Source: Oxytricha trifallax
Lineage: Eukaryota > Ciliophora > Spirotrichea > Sporadotrichida > Oxytrichidae
Assembly: GCA_000711775.1 (NCBI GenBank)
Contig: ARYC01001842.1
Span: 45,755-109,754, forward strand
Direction: 5' to 3'
DNA: 64,000 nt
Shown: piece after piece, positions 12,314 to 24,984 of the stretch
Numbering within the stretch: position 1 is the first letter of the stretch
How the letters are laid out: each line of letters begins with the position of its first letter
The notes under the pieces: model-generated
Databases searched by the model: none
Seen by the model: the letters and a program-made list of their open reading frames with translations, nothing else
Told to the model about the DNA's origin: nothing
Translations under genes and position numbers: made by a program

Positions 12314-12408
12314 ATAATATGCAGTTGGTTTATTCCTTCCTACGGTGGAAGGTACCAAAATATCATTCCTAAAAGCAATACTCTGTGATAAGAAGAAAGC
12401 TTTTAAAC
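12314..12408 (+). pseudogene. TBE 22-kDa gene, 5' fragment only
   Basis: About 95 bp matching the first 30 codons of the 22-kDa gene (QLVYSFL..., with shifted frame and an altered start codon). It stops at the deletion junction near 12408, where transposase sequence in the opposite sense begins. Confidence 0.8.
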
Positions 12409-13040
12409 TTTCTAGTCATATACTTCAATGTTATCATACTTCTTGTACCAAGATTTATTTATAAAAGTGTTGAACTTAAACACTGCTACATCAGCGTGTA
12501 TGAACTTGATGTTATTATCAATAGCCCTCTGCATTTAATCATAAATATAAAATAAATTAAAACTATAAAATAGCACAGTAAAGTCAATTACTCTCTTCAC
12601 TCTGCTGACGGTCTTGAAAGTAATACCAAGTAATACTATATAATACCATTCCTTCTATAAATATTAGCAATAGTCTATGGAGATATGCGCATGTCAGGAA
12701 ACTTGCAATAAAACATCACAGCTCGCTAGTCAAGTGGAAAGTTTGCCCAATACTTTAAAGCCTTAGAGTCACAGAGATAGTCAATATGGACCTGTGAGAA
12801 ATTTTAATTTCTTGCAGGATGTTATTAAGAACCCAAATTATAGCTAGCAAGCAGTGATACCTCACAGTTGAAGCACTCACGTGTAAGAGCTTTGCTATTG
12901 CTGCATAACTCAGCATTGGTTTGAGTTAGTCTATATTAATACTTTTGTTCCATGGCTAAGCTTAAGCAATAAATCTAAGTATTTATTATCATAAATAGAC
13001 CCTTAAATTCGCTAATTTCTATTTCTAATTTTGCAAACTG
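12409..13040 (-). pseudogene. TBE 42-kDa transposase, 5' half remnant
   Basis: The minus strand carries the N-terminal half up to the region of the first catalytic Asp; the rest is lost in the deletion. The expected start codon is ATT instead of ATG (about 13040). At the site where copy 1 has TGA this copy has TGC: residues VRYHCLLA. Frameshifts occur further on. Confidence 0.82.
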
Positions 13041-13282
13041 ACCTTATTTCTCTACTAACCCTAATAAAATCCCAACTTTGCCCTACAAATCAAATCACTT
13101 ATAAATATCATTAAGGGGTTTTGGGGTTTAGATTCATAGCTGAAAATTCAATAAGTGCTTAAATGTAATTTGATTACTAAAAATATTAGACTTCCAAATT
13201 TATAATTATTAGTTTATTATAATTATAAATAATTTATTATGTATTTTCAATGAATTTACTTAAGAATAATTAAATGGGGGAA

Positions 13283-13768
13283 TCATTTTCTGCCATCCTT
13301 TAAAAGTGACATCTGTTATACATATAATGTGCCAGTTATGATCTTCTATATTAAGACCAGACTTCTTTTGCTTTCCAATTATTTAGGTATTTCATCTCTA
13401 CAATTAATATAATCTGTGGAACCAAGTCAACATTCTTTTATTGGCATGACAATTAAACTTTTAACTTCTTTTATGAATATTGGTGAGCTCAAGAGGAATA
13501 TCGAGAATCATGTAAGTACTAAACAAGTTATTTACAGAAGGTTAATTTTCTAGAAGAAGGGGCGCTTTCCTCTATAATTCCTTTAGATTTGCCTTTAATC
13601 CTAAAATAATTTACTTTTTTAAACTGCTTGGTTCTTTTAGAATATATGTTTTCACAAAGAAATAAGTTGCTTATCTTGAAATATCCCACTAGTAAAGATA
13701 TACCTCAGCATTTCAATGATGGATGTCTTTCCTGTATTTATAGTGCCTAATATTGGTATAATTTTCAT
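13283..13768 (-). pseudogene. P-loop NTPase-like gene remnant
   Basis: On the minus strand ATG 13768 opens MKIIPILGTINTGKTS; GTINTGKT is a perfect Walker A pattern (GxxxxGK[ST]). Protein-like sequence continues for about 160 codons, but the best frame changes at least twice (near 13660 and 13480). One block reads SLIVMPIKEC, a hydrophobic strand that could hold a Walker B-like site, and the final TGA is at 13283-13285. It could be a kinase or small GTPase-like protein; I cannot name it. It starts only 150 bp beyond TBE copy 2. Likely decayed, or an MDS with assembly indels. Confidence 0.5.
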
Positions 13769-14630
13769 ATTGAAACTATTCCTTTCAGAAGGATTGAATG
13801 CTGTGCTATAATAAACTCCTCATTTCCTTCTATGTTGAAATCATCAAAAGCTAAAAGCTACTGAAATCACACTACCATTAGTGAGTATCAAAGTTCTAAA
13901 GAAACTATTGGTGTCTAGAGTTAAATTATTTCATAATTATTACCATTAACTTCTCACTTTATGCACCATATTTATTAAGTAGAAATTTATCGTTAATACT
14001 ATTGATCTTATTATACTTATATTATTTAATCTTTAAAAGGGATCTGAAATAGAAAAACATAATTACTACCAACAATAGATCAAATTTTTAATGATCAAAA
14101 TTATGAAAGTAAACACTTGAAAATTTTTTGATAGTTATAATTATTTTGGACTATAAAATGATGATGAGTCTGTGGGAAAGACAGTAAATCTAGAAAATTA
14201 TATGCTTTTTAAAGAGCTGTTTTTAAAGTTTAGATTAGAGGAATATACTTTACTTTGTGGGGTTAATCAAGCACATATTGTTAATCCAGTATGCAACTTT
14301 AATTTTGTTTAAAGAGTTTCATTTGATATTATCTATACATTTGCTGTGCTAGTTGTAAATTTATTAAATAATAAGACATTGCCAGATTATAAAATTTACT
14401 AAAATTTTTTAATCAGCATATTTTCCCATACTTCCTTCATCCCAACCAATTTTTATAAGAAAAAATTGGCAAAACTTAATATGATAATTATTCATAACTT
14501 TAATAACCGTAAATTAGAGTAATAATTTTAAAAATAATTTCTCAGGCATATTAATTTTTATGCCAGCAACCTTTTTTTTTAATTCAACATTGACTACAAT
14601 GAAAGTTTAAAATAGCTTCCTAATGACTAT
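13769..14630. other. AT-rich spacer
   Basis: No coding block, fold or repeat recognised. Confidence 0.4.
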
Positions 14631-14714
14631 TGTTTTGAATATACGAGAATATATATTGTTTTGAATATACGAGAATATATATTGTTTTGAATATACGAGA
14701 ATATATATTGTTTT
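14631..14714 (+). repeat. 26-bp tandem repeat, about three copies
   Basis: The unit ATTGTTTTGAATATACGAGA plus six A/T bases is repeated three times head to tail with no mismatch, followed by a partial fourth copy running into a T tract. Confidence 0.9.
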
Positions 14715-17700
14715 TTTTATATCAGAATTAGCTTCTATATATATTTGACTACATACCAAAGTTCAATCACGCAAGCTGAAATCTTATAAAGTATGAATTT
14801 TCTATATTTTCCCTAACTAAGCCGCAATTTTCATCTTCAAATTAATATGCTAAAACATCTAATTTAGAATTTAAGGTTGGTTATATCTTCTCGACAAAAA
14901 GGTTCAAGTATAATAATAATTCATTATAATTAAATATTAATATAAATAATATGAAGAATCTTAAATTTTATGTTTTTAATCCTCATCAATTTAGAAAATC
15001 CAAATTTATGATAATTTTTTTTATTTTACAATGTTTTTCAATTATTATATACTGTTTGTTTATTATATCAAATGATTAGAACTATAAGTATAAGTTACAC
15101 TTTAGAATATAAATTTAAAAAATTGTAGAAATATTTTATACATTAATGAAAAATACTCTAAAAATTATAATGATATTTCCTAGTTGTGTACCAATTAAAT
15201 TAAAAACTTAATATTTTTAAAAAGGAAATGCATAAAGGTTAAAAACATGCCTCAATATATTTATAAACTAAAACTCACTAAAATTTGTCCCAAGTTTTAT
15301 ACATAAAAATAGAAGAACTAATTATATTTTTGTTTTAACTACTATATTCTTTGATAATTATATTTATTATAGGAGAAATGAAATTGGTATTTTAATTTAA
15401 TTATTAGATCAATTATTTTTTATTTAATTTATTAATTGGGTGAAATAATATAGATCTCTCTCACTTTACAGTTTTAAGAATTAAAACCACCCTTAATAAG
15501 AAGATTTTCTTAAAAATATAAGTTGTAAATTTATTTTATTCAGCATTAAGAAATAATAATATTCTATATTGGAAATCGAAATTACTTAATCAAATCTCAT
15601 ATTGCTTGAATTATGGACATAGATAGTTTTATTGTATCTGGTTTAGAGTATCATGAATTATATAGCATTATTACTTTAAATTATCGAACAATTTGTATCC
15701 TCTTGATTTCAATAATTATAAATATATCTTTAGAATTAAAAAGCATAGTCTTGCAAAGAAGTTAAACTACGTTGATTAATCAAATAACATGAGTCAAAGT
15801 GAATTTTATCAATAAATAATGAAAGTATGTATCATTGAATTAAAAATATATGTATATATATACTATATATATATATATATATATAATTATATATATAATA
15901 TATTAATATATATAAAAGGACGAGTTGAGAGTAGCAGCATGCCATTAATATGTGCATTCTTAAGATTATGGCGCATTTAAGCATAATTAGTGATATATTA
16001 ATGCGAAATTTTATATTGATTCTTTAAAAAATCAGTTAACTTAGTATAAGTTATCAACACAAGAGTTCTTGGTTTACCAATTTTATGCATAATGGCTTAA
16101 GCAGAATAAATTTGATTATTGTGTCTTTAAGGCGCTGAGCCATTAGCCACTTAATTGATGTGGTTGTTTAAAAGAAAATAAAGATGTTTAAAATGGCATA
16201 AAAATGTATTATAGTTTCTTTATTATTGATCGGGGGTCCCCAGAGACCTCAATGTGATAACATTATTATTATTATAGTTTCTTAAGGGAGGAATAAGTTT
16301 TCTAATATGATGGCAAGTTTTTATTTTACTTCAGAAATACATTTAATGATATTTACCAATCTTTCAAACTATATATTACTATTGGGAATCAGTTTCATTG
16401 AAAACGATATAATAAATAGAGATGCATACTCATAAATTTTCAACTTTCCTGAGTTTTTAGTACAAGCAGAAATCTTAACTTTGTAAATTGTTTTAATTTA
16501 TAATTCTGGGAATGAATTTAATTCAAAATTTCACAGTATATTATGTAGATTTCTTCAATACACAATTAAGTAAGTCTAACTCATCAACAAGAGGATATAT
16601 TTGTGCTAAGAATTTTTATTGCGAGTCAGCTATTACTAATTACTTAGCAAGCTATGTGTTTTTAAATGACTGGATTATTCAGAAGTTATGAAGTGTAGTC
16701 TTTTGAAAGTAGAAAAATGGTTTCAAAACGAAAATTCCAAACTTTGTAAAGAAATCACTTAGACTTCTTTGTGGATAATTTGATTTGTCATAAATCTTAT
16801 CTAAAAGAGTTTGGGATAATTAACCATTTGTAATAAAATTAATATTTTTAAGCATTTTCCAATTCCTTTTTTACTTCTTTTGATTGAATATTTTGTAAAA
16901 CATTAAAATAAGATACATTGATTTGGAAAAGTCTACCTCTATGCTTCTAGTGACTTTAAAGTACCATAAAGTATTGTTGTATAAAAACAAATATTCTTAT
17001 AAAAAATTGATAAAGTATTTAATTATCAAAATGCAACTTATTATATTTCTTTATTGTTATTTATATATATCTTAATTGCAGACACTAAAATATTGATATA
17101 AATCTTGATAATTACTCATAAATTTTCTAATAATTACTCTTCAGATTATATTAGTTTAAATGTTTATACTTTGACTAGACTAATTTACTATTATGCCTAT
17201 TTTATAAAAATAATAATATGATATTTTAACTTTTAAGCTTTTAATATTATAAACATACTTATTATCGCTAATGAAAATTTATACAAAATTGGATAATTAA
17301 ATTCCTGTTGTCAAGTTTTGAATTAGTGAGTATAAATTCAATTTATAAGTCTTATTTTAGCAGTAATTGATAAAATTAATCTTATGATTAACACTAATAA
17401 AAATTGATATTAATATTACATTTTAGTTAAAAGTAATGAGATAAATTACAAAATTTATTGAATTTATCTCTATTTTATTTGTAATTTAGAAAATATTTAT
17501 TAATAATATTTAGATTAATAAATTTATCATATAAGTTGGTAATACAAACTTTTCTGGTGGTCAATTAAATTTTATAAATGATTAAAAATAAATTAAAAAA
17601 TTAGCTTTAAAACAAGTCTATTTTCAAATACGAAATTGAATATTAAATATTTTTTTGAGACTAAATTTGGTAAATTATTGTCAATTAAATACTTATTATT

Positions 17701-19449
17701 TATATATTTTCGATTATTTTGTTTTTATCTATATAGAGTGATTTAAATTTATTATATGTTACATGCTGTTTATTAAAATTCTGGAAATAATTATATTATT
17801 ATTATTTTAATCTTAAATATAAATAGTAAAAGATTAAAAAGTAAATAAATTAAAATTTTCACTATTAAAATTATTTGATTTTTACTCAATTCTTTTATAT
17901 GTATTTTTCAAGAAATCGGAAAGAAAATGTTTTCAATAAATTGATAATAAAATCATTTAAATACTATTGAACTTATTAAAAAAACAATTAATTTTATGAA
18001 ATTTAATATGATTAAGATTATTATATTTTTATTTAGCGTAAGTAGAGATTATCATTTTAAGATCTTGGTTTTAGTCTATTGGAATTTCAAAATTTATAGA
18101 CATTCATTTTTCTGATGTAGTAATGTCTTTGTATCATAACAGCAAGATAATTTGTAAAATTTTATGCATAGTTTAAGTTAATTTCATAGGCATTTTTAAT
18201 GAAATTTATCGACCTCTTTGCTACAATTCAATAAATAAATTTCACAAATAGTAAAGTCTAGCTAATTTTACCTATATAGTGAGTCTTGCATCAACAAGTT
18301 TATTCATTTAACTGCTAATAATATTATTTATATTGTAATTAAATTTTTTCAAAAGAAACTATATATTAAAATAGTTTAAATCAGCATTTTGAATAAATAA
18401 ATGATTAAGAATATTTATTATTCGAACTTTTAATTGATTAATAATATATAAACTGTTTACTTAAAGTTTTAGGTTTGGTTAAATTCATAAACTTATCTTA
18501 TTTTCATATTAACTTGAAAATTTTTTTTAGAAAATGTGATAGTTTATAAATTTACCTTTATTTTCTAATTACAGATGGCTTTATTTTTTCCTTAGAGAGT
18601 CAATTTTTATAAAATCTTTTAATAAATTTTTAAGTTTAGTTTAGGAAATCATTAAAATCATTCTATAGTAGTCTTTTTGAGACATAAAAACACTTAATAA
18701 TAAGAATTTTAAATTACTGTGCAGGCTATTTACTTAAAATGAAGAAATAATTTTGAAGAATTTTTTTTCAATTAAAAATGAGGTGCTACAAATCTCTAGT
18801 TATGATATTGGATTACTCTCAATTAATATCAAAGAATCTCAACTACAACTAATTTATGAATATTTCAAAATATTTAAATGAAGTAAAAGATATAACTAAA
18901 TAAAGTATAATAATTTACATTATAATGGAATAATTTATAAAACAGATTATGATAAAATCACAAACTAATTAAAGCATACGGCAAACAATAATAATTAATG
19001 ATTTAATGGGAAATTTGTTTGAAGGATGAATAAACGATCCAAAAATAGGCTAATTTTTTAGGATATTGTAATTAATAAAATATTTCATATTAAATTTAAT
19101 AATATTTTTATTATTTAATATTGCAATGAATTCCGTGGAATTTGAATTTTTATTATATAAATAAATATTTTTCATATTTATCATTAATTTCAGATTTATC
19201 TCTTTTTTAAAATGAACAAAATTAAAGAGAAATGTAGCAGCATTTGTGTGAACTTATACATTTATTTTTTTAATATATAGAAAAGTAAATAATTAATGCA
19301 AAAGGAGACACATGACACAATATGGAATAATGCATCTATAAGATATGCCTTAATTATCTTTTATTTTGTAAATTATTTTGGCTTTGTTCAAAAATTGATA
19401 ATTATTGACAAAGATACATCGGCCTCACTTTTGAGAATCAATTCTTATA
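14715..19449. other. Long AT desert with a TA microsatellite
   Basis: About 4.7 kb of extremely AT-rich DNA. A TA/TATATA microsatellite lies at about 15844-15914. A small slightly GC-richer patch at 15915-16260 includes GGGGTCCCCAGAG. No frame gives a balanced protein and no large inverted repeat was seen by eye. Confidence 0.45.
15844..15914. repeat. TA dinucleotide microsatellite
   Basis: Around 70 bp of nearly pure alternating T and A with a few interruptions. Confidence 0.9.
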
Positions 19450-19457
19450 ATAATTTG

Positions 19458-21061
19458 GGATACCCCCCATGTGCCTGGAATTTTTTCAAATTCCAGGCAC
19501 ATGAATCTGGAACCTGGAATTCCAGAACTGTACCTGGAATTCCAGAACTATATCTGGAATTCCAGATCTGAATCTGGAATTCCAGAATGAATCTGGAATT
19601 CCAGGTACAGATCTGGAACCAAATTTTTTTTATAAAATATTATTATTTTATATAAAAAATTCGGGGGAAGGAAGTTTCATACCCCAAAACAGTTTCTTGC
19701 CTCCTTCAGAAGTTTCCTGCCCTCATTATTATGTTTTATATCGTTTGGTATTAAAAGAATTAGAAACAAGTAAATTTTTAATTTCAATTACCATAAATAT
19801 ATACTATCTATCTTTTATTATTATATAATTTTAAAAGTAAATTATTATTGATTATCAAATTATAAATAATAAACAAGGCTAAAATAATATTTTTGTAATA
19901 ATTAGTGTAATTTTTATTATAATTTAGATTCATAATCAAGGAAGAAATGATATTTGAGGCTAAATTAAAAATTAACTATAATATAATTAATGATAAAGAT
20001 TTTTTGAAAATTATTAAAATTACATAGCGGCAGGAACCTTCCTTCTTTGGGTGCTATAAAATTTTTGGCCAGGAAACTTCCCCCCCAAAAATTCATTTAA
20101 ATGGTTATACATAATATTATTTAAATATTAATTTAAAAAGCAAAAAAATAAATTTCTTTTACCATTTATATTCAAATTCATATTAATTTGTAACATGATT
20201 ATAATTTTACAACGATAACTATTGTAGGAACACATTCGATGTTAAGCAAACATAATTTATCAAATTAATATTAAATATAAATAGTTGTAGTTAAAATAGA
20301 CGGTAATCATGACATATAATGATATTTTTTTTTACGGCACTGCAATGTATATGCCTTGAGAAAACTATAAGTTATGTCATGATATATTGAGGATAGGCTG
20401 TAAAATTCTTAAATTATAAACTAAGCTTTATATAACAAAAAAATCCCGTTATGTTCCATCTTATGATGAAGATAGAAAAATGCCATGAATAATTTTAAAT
20501 AATAATATTATATTATTTAAAAATAAGCTAAAATTCTTAAACATCTTCACTATTTTTATTTGAAATGTTATAAGAATTATGATCCAGCTTCTTAAGATAA
20601 ATGAAAATTCCTTATTAAATTGCATAATTATATTTTAACAAATGCATTAATTTATATATTATGTATAATAATAAATAAAACAGGCTTTAGAAAATTTAAA
20701 TTAGTATTTACATGATATAAGTGATAATTTTACTGAATCAATGGAGATTCATTTTTGTACATAATTATAAAATTCAAAAGCTTATAATATTTAATTTTTT
20801 TATCTCATTGTAATATTACTTCTGGATTATTTATTATAGAGAGCAATTAAATGAAATTTTTATAATTTTACTTTGATATACAAAATACAATAGCAATTTT
20901 TTTTATTTATAATATATTCTACCATAAATAAAATTTTAACACAAATTCCAGATTCATGCTGGAATTCCAGCATGAATCTGGAATTTGGATTCCAGAATGA
21001 ATCTGGAACGGTTTTCATGTGCCTGGAATTTGAAAAAATTCCAGGCACATGGGGGGTATCC
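19458..21061. mobile_element. 1.6-kb transposon with hairpin termini and 8-bp target duplication
   Basis: The two ends are identical 46-bp inverted repeats starting GGATACCCCCCATG, and each contains a perfect 16-bp stem / 4-nt loop hairpin (CATGTGCCTGGAATTT and its complement). The flanking 8-bp direct repeat ATAATTTG is exact (19450-19457 and 21062-21069). Just inside the left end are five copies of the 12-bp palindrome CTGGAATTCCAG spaced about 20-22 bp; the right end has one copy and degenerate ones. The interior is AT-rich with no transposase that I can see, so it is probably non-autonomous. An 8-bp duplication fits hAT or Merlin-type enzymes, but the ends match no family I know. Confidence 0.93.
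19655..20100. repeat. Internal imperfect inverted repeat inside the hairpin-ended element
   Basis: A higher-GC patch at 19660-19722 (GGGGGAAGGAAGTTTC..., later AGTTTCCTGCC) recurs in inverted, diverged form at 20028-20095 (ending GGAAACTTCCCCCCC). It may be a nested element or the remains of functional subterminal sites. A similar motif, GAGGAAGTTTCCCGACC, stands alone at about 31605-31620. Confidence 0.5.
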
Positions 21062-21069
21062 ATAATTTG

Positions 21070-22048
21070 CTATTGAATGGAATTATTTATTTTGCCTAAA
21101 CGTCTCAACCCACTCTGTATAACTTTGAAATTATAAGTTTTTAGTCCAATTAACATAACAACTTAATATTAATTATATAGTTAATGAATATGTAGTTAAT
21201 TTACCTGTAAAACATCATATATTTATTAAATAATTTTTAATTTATTTCTAATTTTAATATAATTTTTTTATATAAAATTTCTGTATAAATATACAAATTA
21301 AAGACTTTCACATGTTTTAACAGCAAATTTAATAGCGTATATTTTAAATATTTGTAGAAAATTTTAATATATTATATAGAATTATAATATAAAGAATTTG
21401 AAAATATTAAATTATCTTACTTTTATTTATATTATAATTTATATCTTTTAAATTTTATAAATATTATTTTTACAATAATTTGAAATTAAAATACAATTAT
21501 AAATATTCTTTTATATTTTTTTATTTGATTTAGTAAACTTTTAGTTATTTTCTCAAAAATTAGCAGTATTTTATAATTAACTCAAAACTATGACTAAAAG
21601 ATGCAAAAATAAAAAAATTATAAAATGTAATAAAGACTTGACTTATTAGCAAATAACACGAGTTTGGGTTAAGGCCATTAGCAATTAGTAGTAGAGCATT
21701 AATCGTAAGTCAAGAGTTTCTAAGTAAAGCTACAAATAAGTTGAAATAGTTACACTTTCTCTGTTTCAAACTTTGCTGTTATGTTCTCTTTGCTTAGCTT
21801 CACATTCAAAAATAAAATGAAAGGAAAGGTTCTTCATCTGTAGGTTTGAAAAAAAAATATTGACTCAAATTTTAATTCAAATTATATAATGCCATTTTAA
21901 GCAAAAATAAAAAATAAACACAAATTAATAACAAATTTTTGGAAAATAAACAAGCAATTGCTCGTTTACATTTATGCTCAGCATCATCATGATGAAAATA
22001 ATCATGCATATCATCTTCAACCAATCATCATACTCTTCATGCTTCTTC
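21070..22048. other. AT-rich spacer, then diverged coding-like tail
   Basis: AT-rich to about 21640. From 21650 to 22048 base composition rises and the minus strand is coding-like in patches, continuing the paralogous block at 22049-22318, but I could not fix a frame. Confidence 0.35.
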
Positions 22049-22318
22049 TCACCTTTATTCTTTTCCCACCACAATCACTCTTGAAGAACGAATGATCAAA
22101 TATTCACATAGAGTAATAGAAGCAATTTCTTGCGACCTTCTCTAGTCAAAGCTAACTTTTGAACAACTTTGCATTTTTTAAAATCTGACTTCGATCACCC
22201 TATAAAACCTATGATAAATGAGACTTTAGTATGGGTTAGAGACAGAAAAGTAATTATATTCTTCTACGAGATCTCTAAGCCCTCCAACTTTCATTTTTAA
22301 GTCTCTAAAATGCCCCAT
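22049..22318 (-). CDS. Unrecognised 89-aa reading frame
   Basis: Minus strand, ATG 22318 to TGA 22049-22051, TAA/TAG read as Gln. Composition is balanced, starting MGHFRDLKMKVGGLRDLVEE, with a hydrophobic, Ile/Val-rich end. An in-frame TGA lies two codons before the ATG, which supports the start. Base composition is clearly higher in GC than the flanks. The last 45 bp and what follows resemble 22640-22740, so it belongs to a duplicated block. No known domain recognised; it may be one MDS of a larger gene. Confidence 0.5.
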
Positions 22319-22639
22319 GGCTCAGTTATCTATGATTACTTGTTAAAATTGAGCAAACAATAGCGAAGTCTTAATTAGTGTCCTCTTATTAGCAGTATCT
22401 TTGGTCGAGAAGTTGCGCAGATAAATTTGAATTCTCAAGAACATTCAAAAAGTTATGAAATCTTATCAGTAAACGGTAAAACTCAAAGTTAAACTTTTAA
22501 AAAATTTCTATTACAAAAAAGAATTAATGCAAAAAATATGAAAAATTTATAATCTCCCTAAATTTAATAATATTAGGCATTTTTGTAGATAGTCAGCTTC
22601 TACTCTCTTTTTACATTTTATCATTATTCCAACCATTAA

Positions 22640-22750
22640 CACTATCGTCTATTTTTTCATCGACTTCATAGTCTCCCTCATCATACTCTTCCTGCTGTTG
22701 CTATAGCTATTTTCCCACTTCTGCTATTCTCAAAGAAAGAATGATGAAGT
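22640..22750 (-). pseudogene. Second copy of the 22-kb block, cut by the Merlin-like element
   Basis: The minus strand reads ILSLRIAEVGKQLQQQQEEY followed by an acidic run. The segment GTGGGAAAA...GAAGAGTATGATGA aligns with 22030-22085, showing that it is a paralogue of the gene at 22049-22318. Homology stops at about 22750, where the inverted repeat of the next element begins, so the insertion apparently truncated it. Confidence 0.45.
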
Positions 22751-22759
22751 TTTCATGGT

Positions 22760-22990
22760 GTTTTTAACAATTGCTCACATATGATATCACTTGCTCACAC
22801 CTATTATATAATGTAAATTCATTTTTGCGAGAGCAATTTAATATCGTAGAATACATTGCAGGGTCTTAGAGGTGCAACTTTCACGGGTTAACAAGAGACA
22901 GAGTCCATTGCTTCACAAATGCGATTAAATAATAAAACCAGGCAAAGGTGTAGCAGCCTTCCCAAAAATCCTATTTTAACCTATTAACAA
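22760..22990 (+). repeat. Left inverted repeat of the Merlin-like element
   Basis: Begins near TTTTTAACAATTGCTCACA. The tip has an extra tandem-like duplication (TTGCTCACA twice within about 35 bp) not seen at the right end. Confidence 0.75.
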
Positions 22991-24980
22991 GTTAGTTGAG
23001 TAATATTATTAAAAATTTAATAGTTAAATTATAATAATATTTATAATAATAATTAATCATATAAGGTCATTAGAACCCCAATCATGTGTTAAGGGAGCAA
23101 ATGTCCTTTTCAATTAATATGGCTAATTTTCTTTTCTAGTCTGAATATTTCATTTTTAATCCCTTATTGAGGGTTCATCTTATCATGTTTCTATCCTATG
23201 ACCTGGCCAGGTTGTTCTGAGGTAAGGTATCTATAAAATCTTTATTTCATTATGGTTCTTGAGGGAAAGAGGCTCCCAGAGGAGTCTTATTCTAATAGGA
23301 TTAAAACTTAGTTTACCTAGAAAATTTAAGTTTATTATATGAATGTGGAAAGCCCTTAGTTTTTTTATTCAATAATCTTCTTTAGGGTAACCATCTTAAG
23401 ATAAGATTGAAATCAAGGATTGCTATCCCGAAGTGATAAACTTATTCTAGGATTAATGTATTTACATAATGCCTTTAAATCCTATGGTTCTCCTAAATAT
23501 TTTATATGTTATTAATTTCTTAAAGTAATATTCCATTTACCAACGTTAAATTATAATATCCTACTATTAAATATTGTTATAATTGATTTTAGTTTGTGAC
23601 GCATCAAATCTGTATATATATTTAATTGTCTAGTTTTGATAAAAATTAGATCGGTATAGTTATTTGAAAGGGTGCTAGGGGAAATGGTGTATTCTTTGCT
23701 AATCTGAGTTTTGACATTTTTGTTCTTCCTCAGGGTGGGATCTCTAAAAGTTTATTTTGCCAAAGAGTTTGTTTTTCTTCTTCTAAAGAGCATAAAGTTG
23801 TTGTTTACCAAGTTAAAAGTCTAACATCTTAGTTTGTTGGGGAGTAGTACGTGTGGCAGTTAAAGTTTAATTTAGGGTCATCAGCGGCAGAGATTTCAAC
23901 TATGGGGCTTTGTTTTTGGGGTCTTTGGGTATTCTGGAATTGAAGGGATGCTTACAGATATTATACAACCTCTGTTTATTTGTTAATTTTTTTCCTAACC
24001 GAAGTTCTCTCTGGACCAGTGGTTGCATTGTAAGTGGAATTTTAATTCTCCTTCTATTTATTTTAGGTTCGAATCTATTTTCTTAAGAAGGAAAAGTTGC
24101 TAAATAGGTTTTTCGAGGCCACATGTCTAAGGCAGAAATGGTTAAGACTCTGTTTAAGATTCAGTTTAGACTCACATTATTTTTTAAAGAAAATATTTTA
24201 TGAGTCCTTTGTAGAGTATTTTCCTTAAAATTTTTGTGCCTTGCGTATTTTTGCATATCTGACACTAGTTCTTAAGTTTCAATATTAGTAAAGTAACTTT
24301 TATCATGAAAGTTAGTGGCTGATAGTCCACTCTCGCTAGAGTCGGAGTCTTCAAGTCATTTGTAGGAGGTTTCATCTATATCCTCTCCACTAAGTATTTG
24401 GTGGCAGAGATCAATTAGACATGCCATTGTGTATGCTTTATCGTACTCTGAGAGATTGTTTCTTCCCATTTCTATCAGTAAAATACTGATAGCTTAGTGA
24501 AATAAAACCAATCTTAGATTGGAGAAATTTAGCTCAACTAAACTCGTCATTTTACCACATAGACTTACTAATGTACAATTTAAAGATGTTTATTTATGCT
24601 AAGTTTTAATATAAAAATGTAACAACTCTATGCTAAATTACTAAGATGAAAGTGATTAAGCTCTTTCTTAACTAATTAAACATTTTTAAAAATGTGAAAT
24701 ATTAAAGATAAAATAGAATTGCTCTAGATTTCAAAACATAATGACTATAAAGAACTTTTAGTTTGCTCATAGCCATGAAAACGTTCTATATTAGTGCGAT
24801 AATTATAATTATAGATCAAGAAAATTTATCTGAGAAGGATTTAAATATACTGCTTGTCTAGTATGCTAATATCTCTAGATTAGAAAATATAGTTTTGAAC
24901 CATTCCTTTTCTGGTCTAATAGTTTCTGAAAGTGTCTAATACCTTTAAGATAATTGTAACTTTAAGATCTGCAAACAATC
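22991..24980. other. Interior of the Merlin-like element, function unknown
   Basis: About 2 kb, less AT-rich than the surroundings (for example 23090-24120), so possibly once coding on either strand. No frame gave a recognisable domain. Confidence 0.4.
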
Positions 24981-24984
24981 AATA

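Larger units (their letters stand above)
10059..13131 (-). mobile_element. TBE transposon copy 2, inverted and internally deleted
   Basis: 3073 bp, about 0.9 kb shorter than copy 1. The left tip is CAAAACCCCAAAACTCC and the right tip GGGGTTTTGGGGTTTAG; both have point changes in the telomeric repeat. The flanking duplication is ATT (10056-10058 and 13132-13134). The 57-kDa gene is read on the minus strand near the left end and the transposase remnant on the minus strand near the right end, so the element is inverted relative to copy 1. At about 12408 the start of the 22-kDa gene is fused to the interior of the transposase, marking the deletion. Decayed throughout. Confidence 0.95.
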
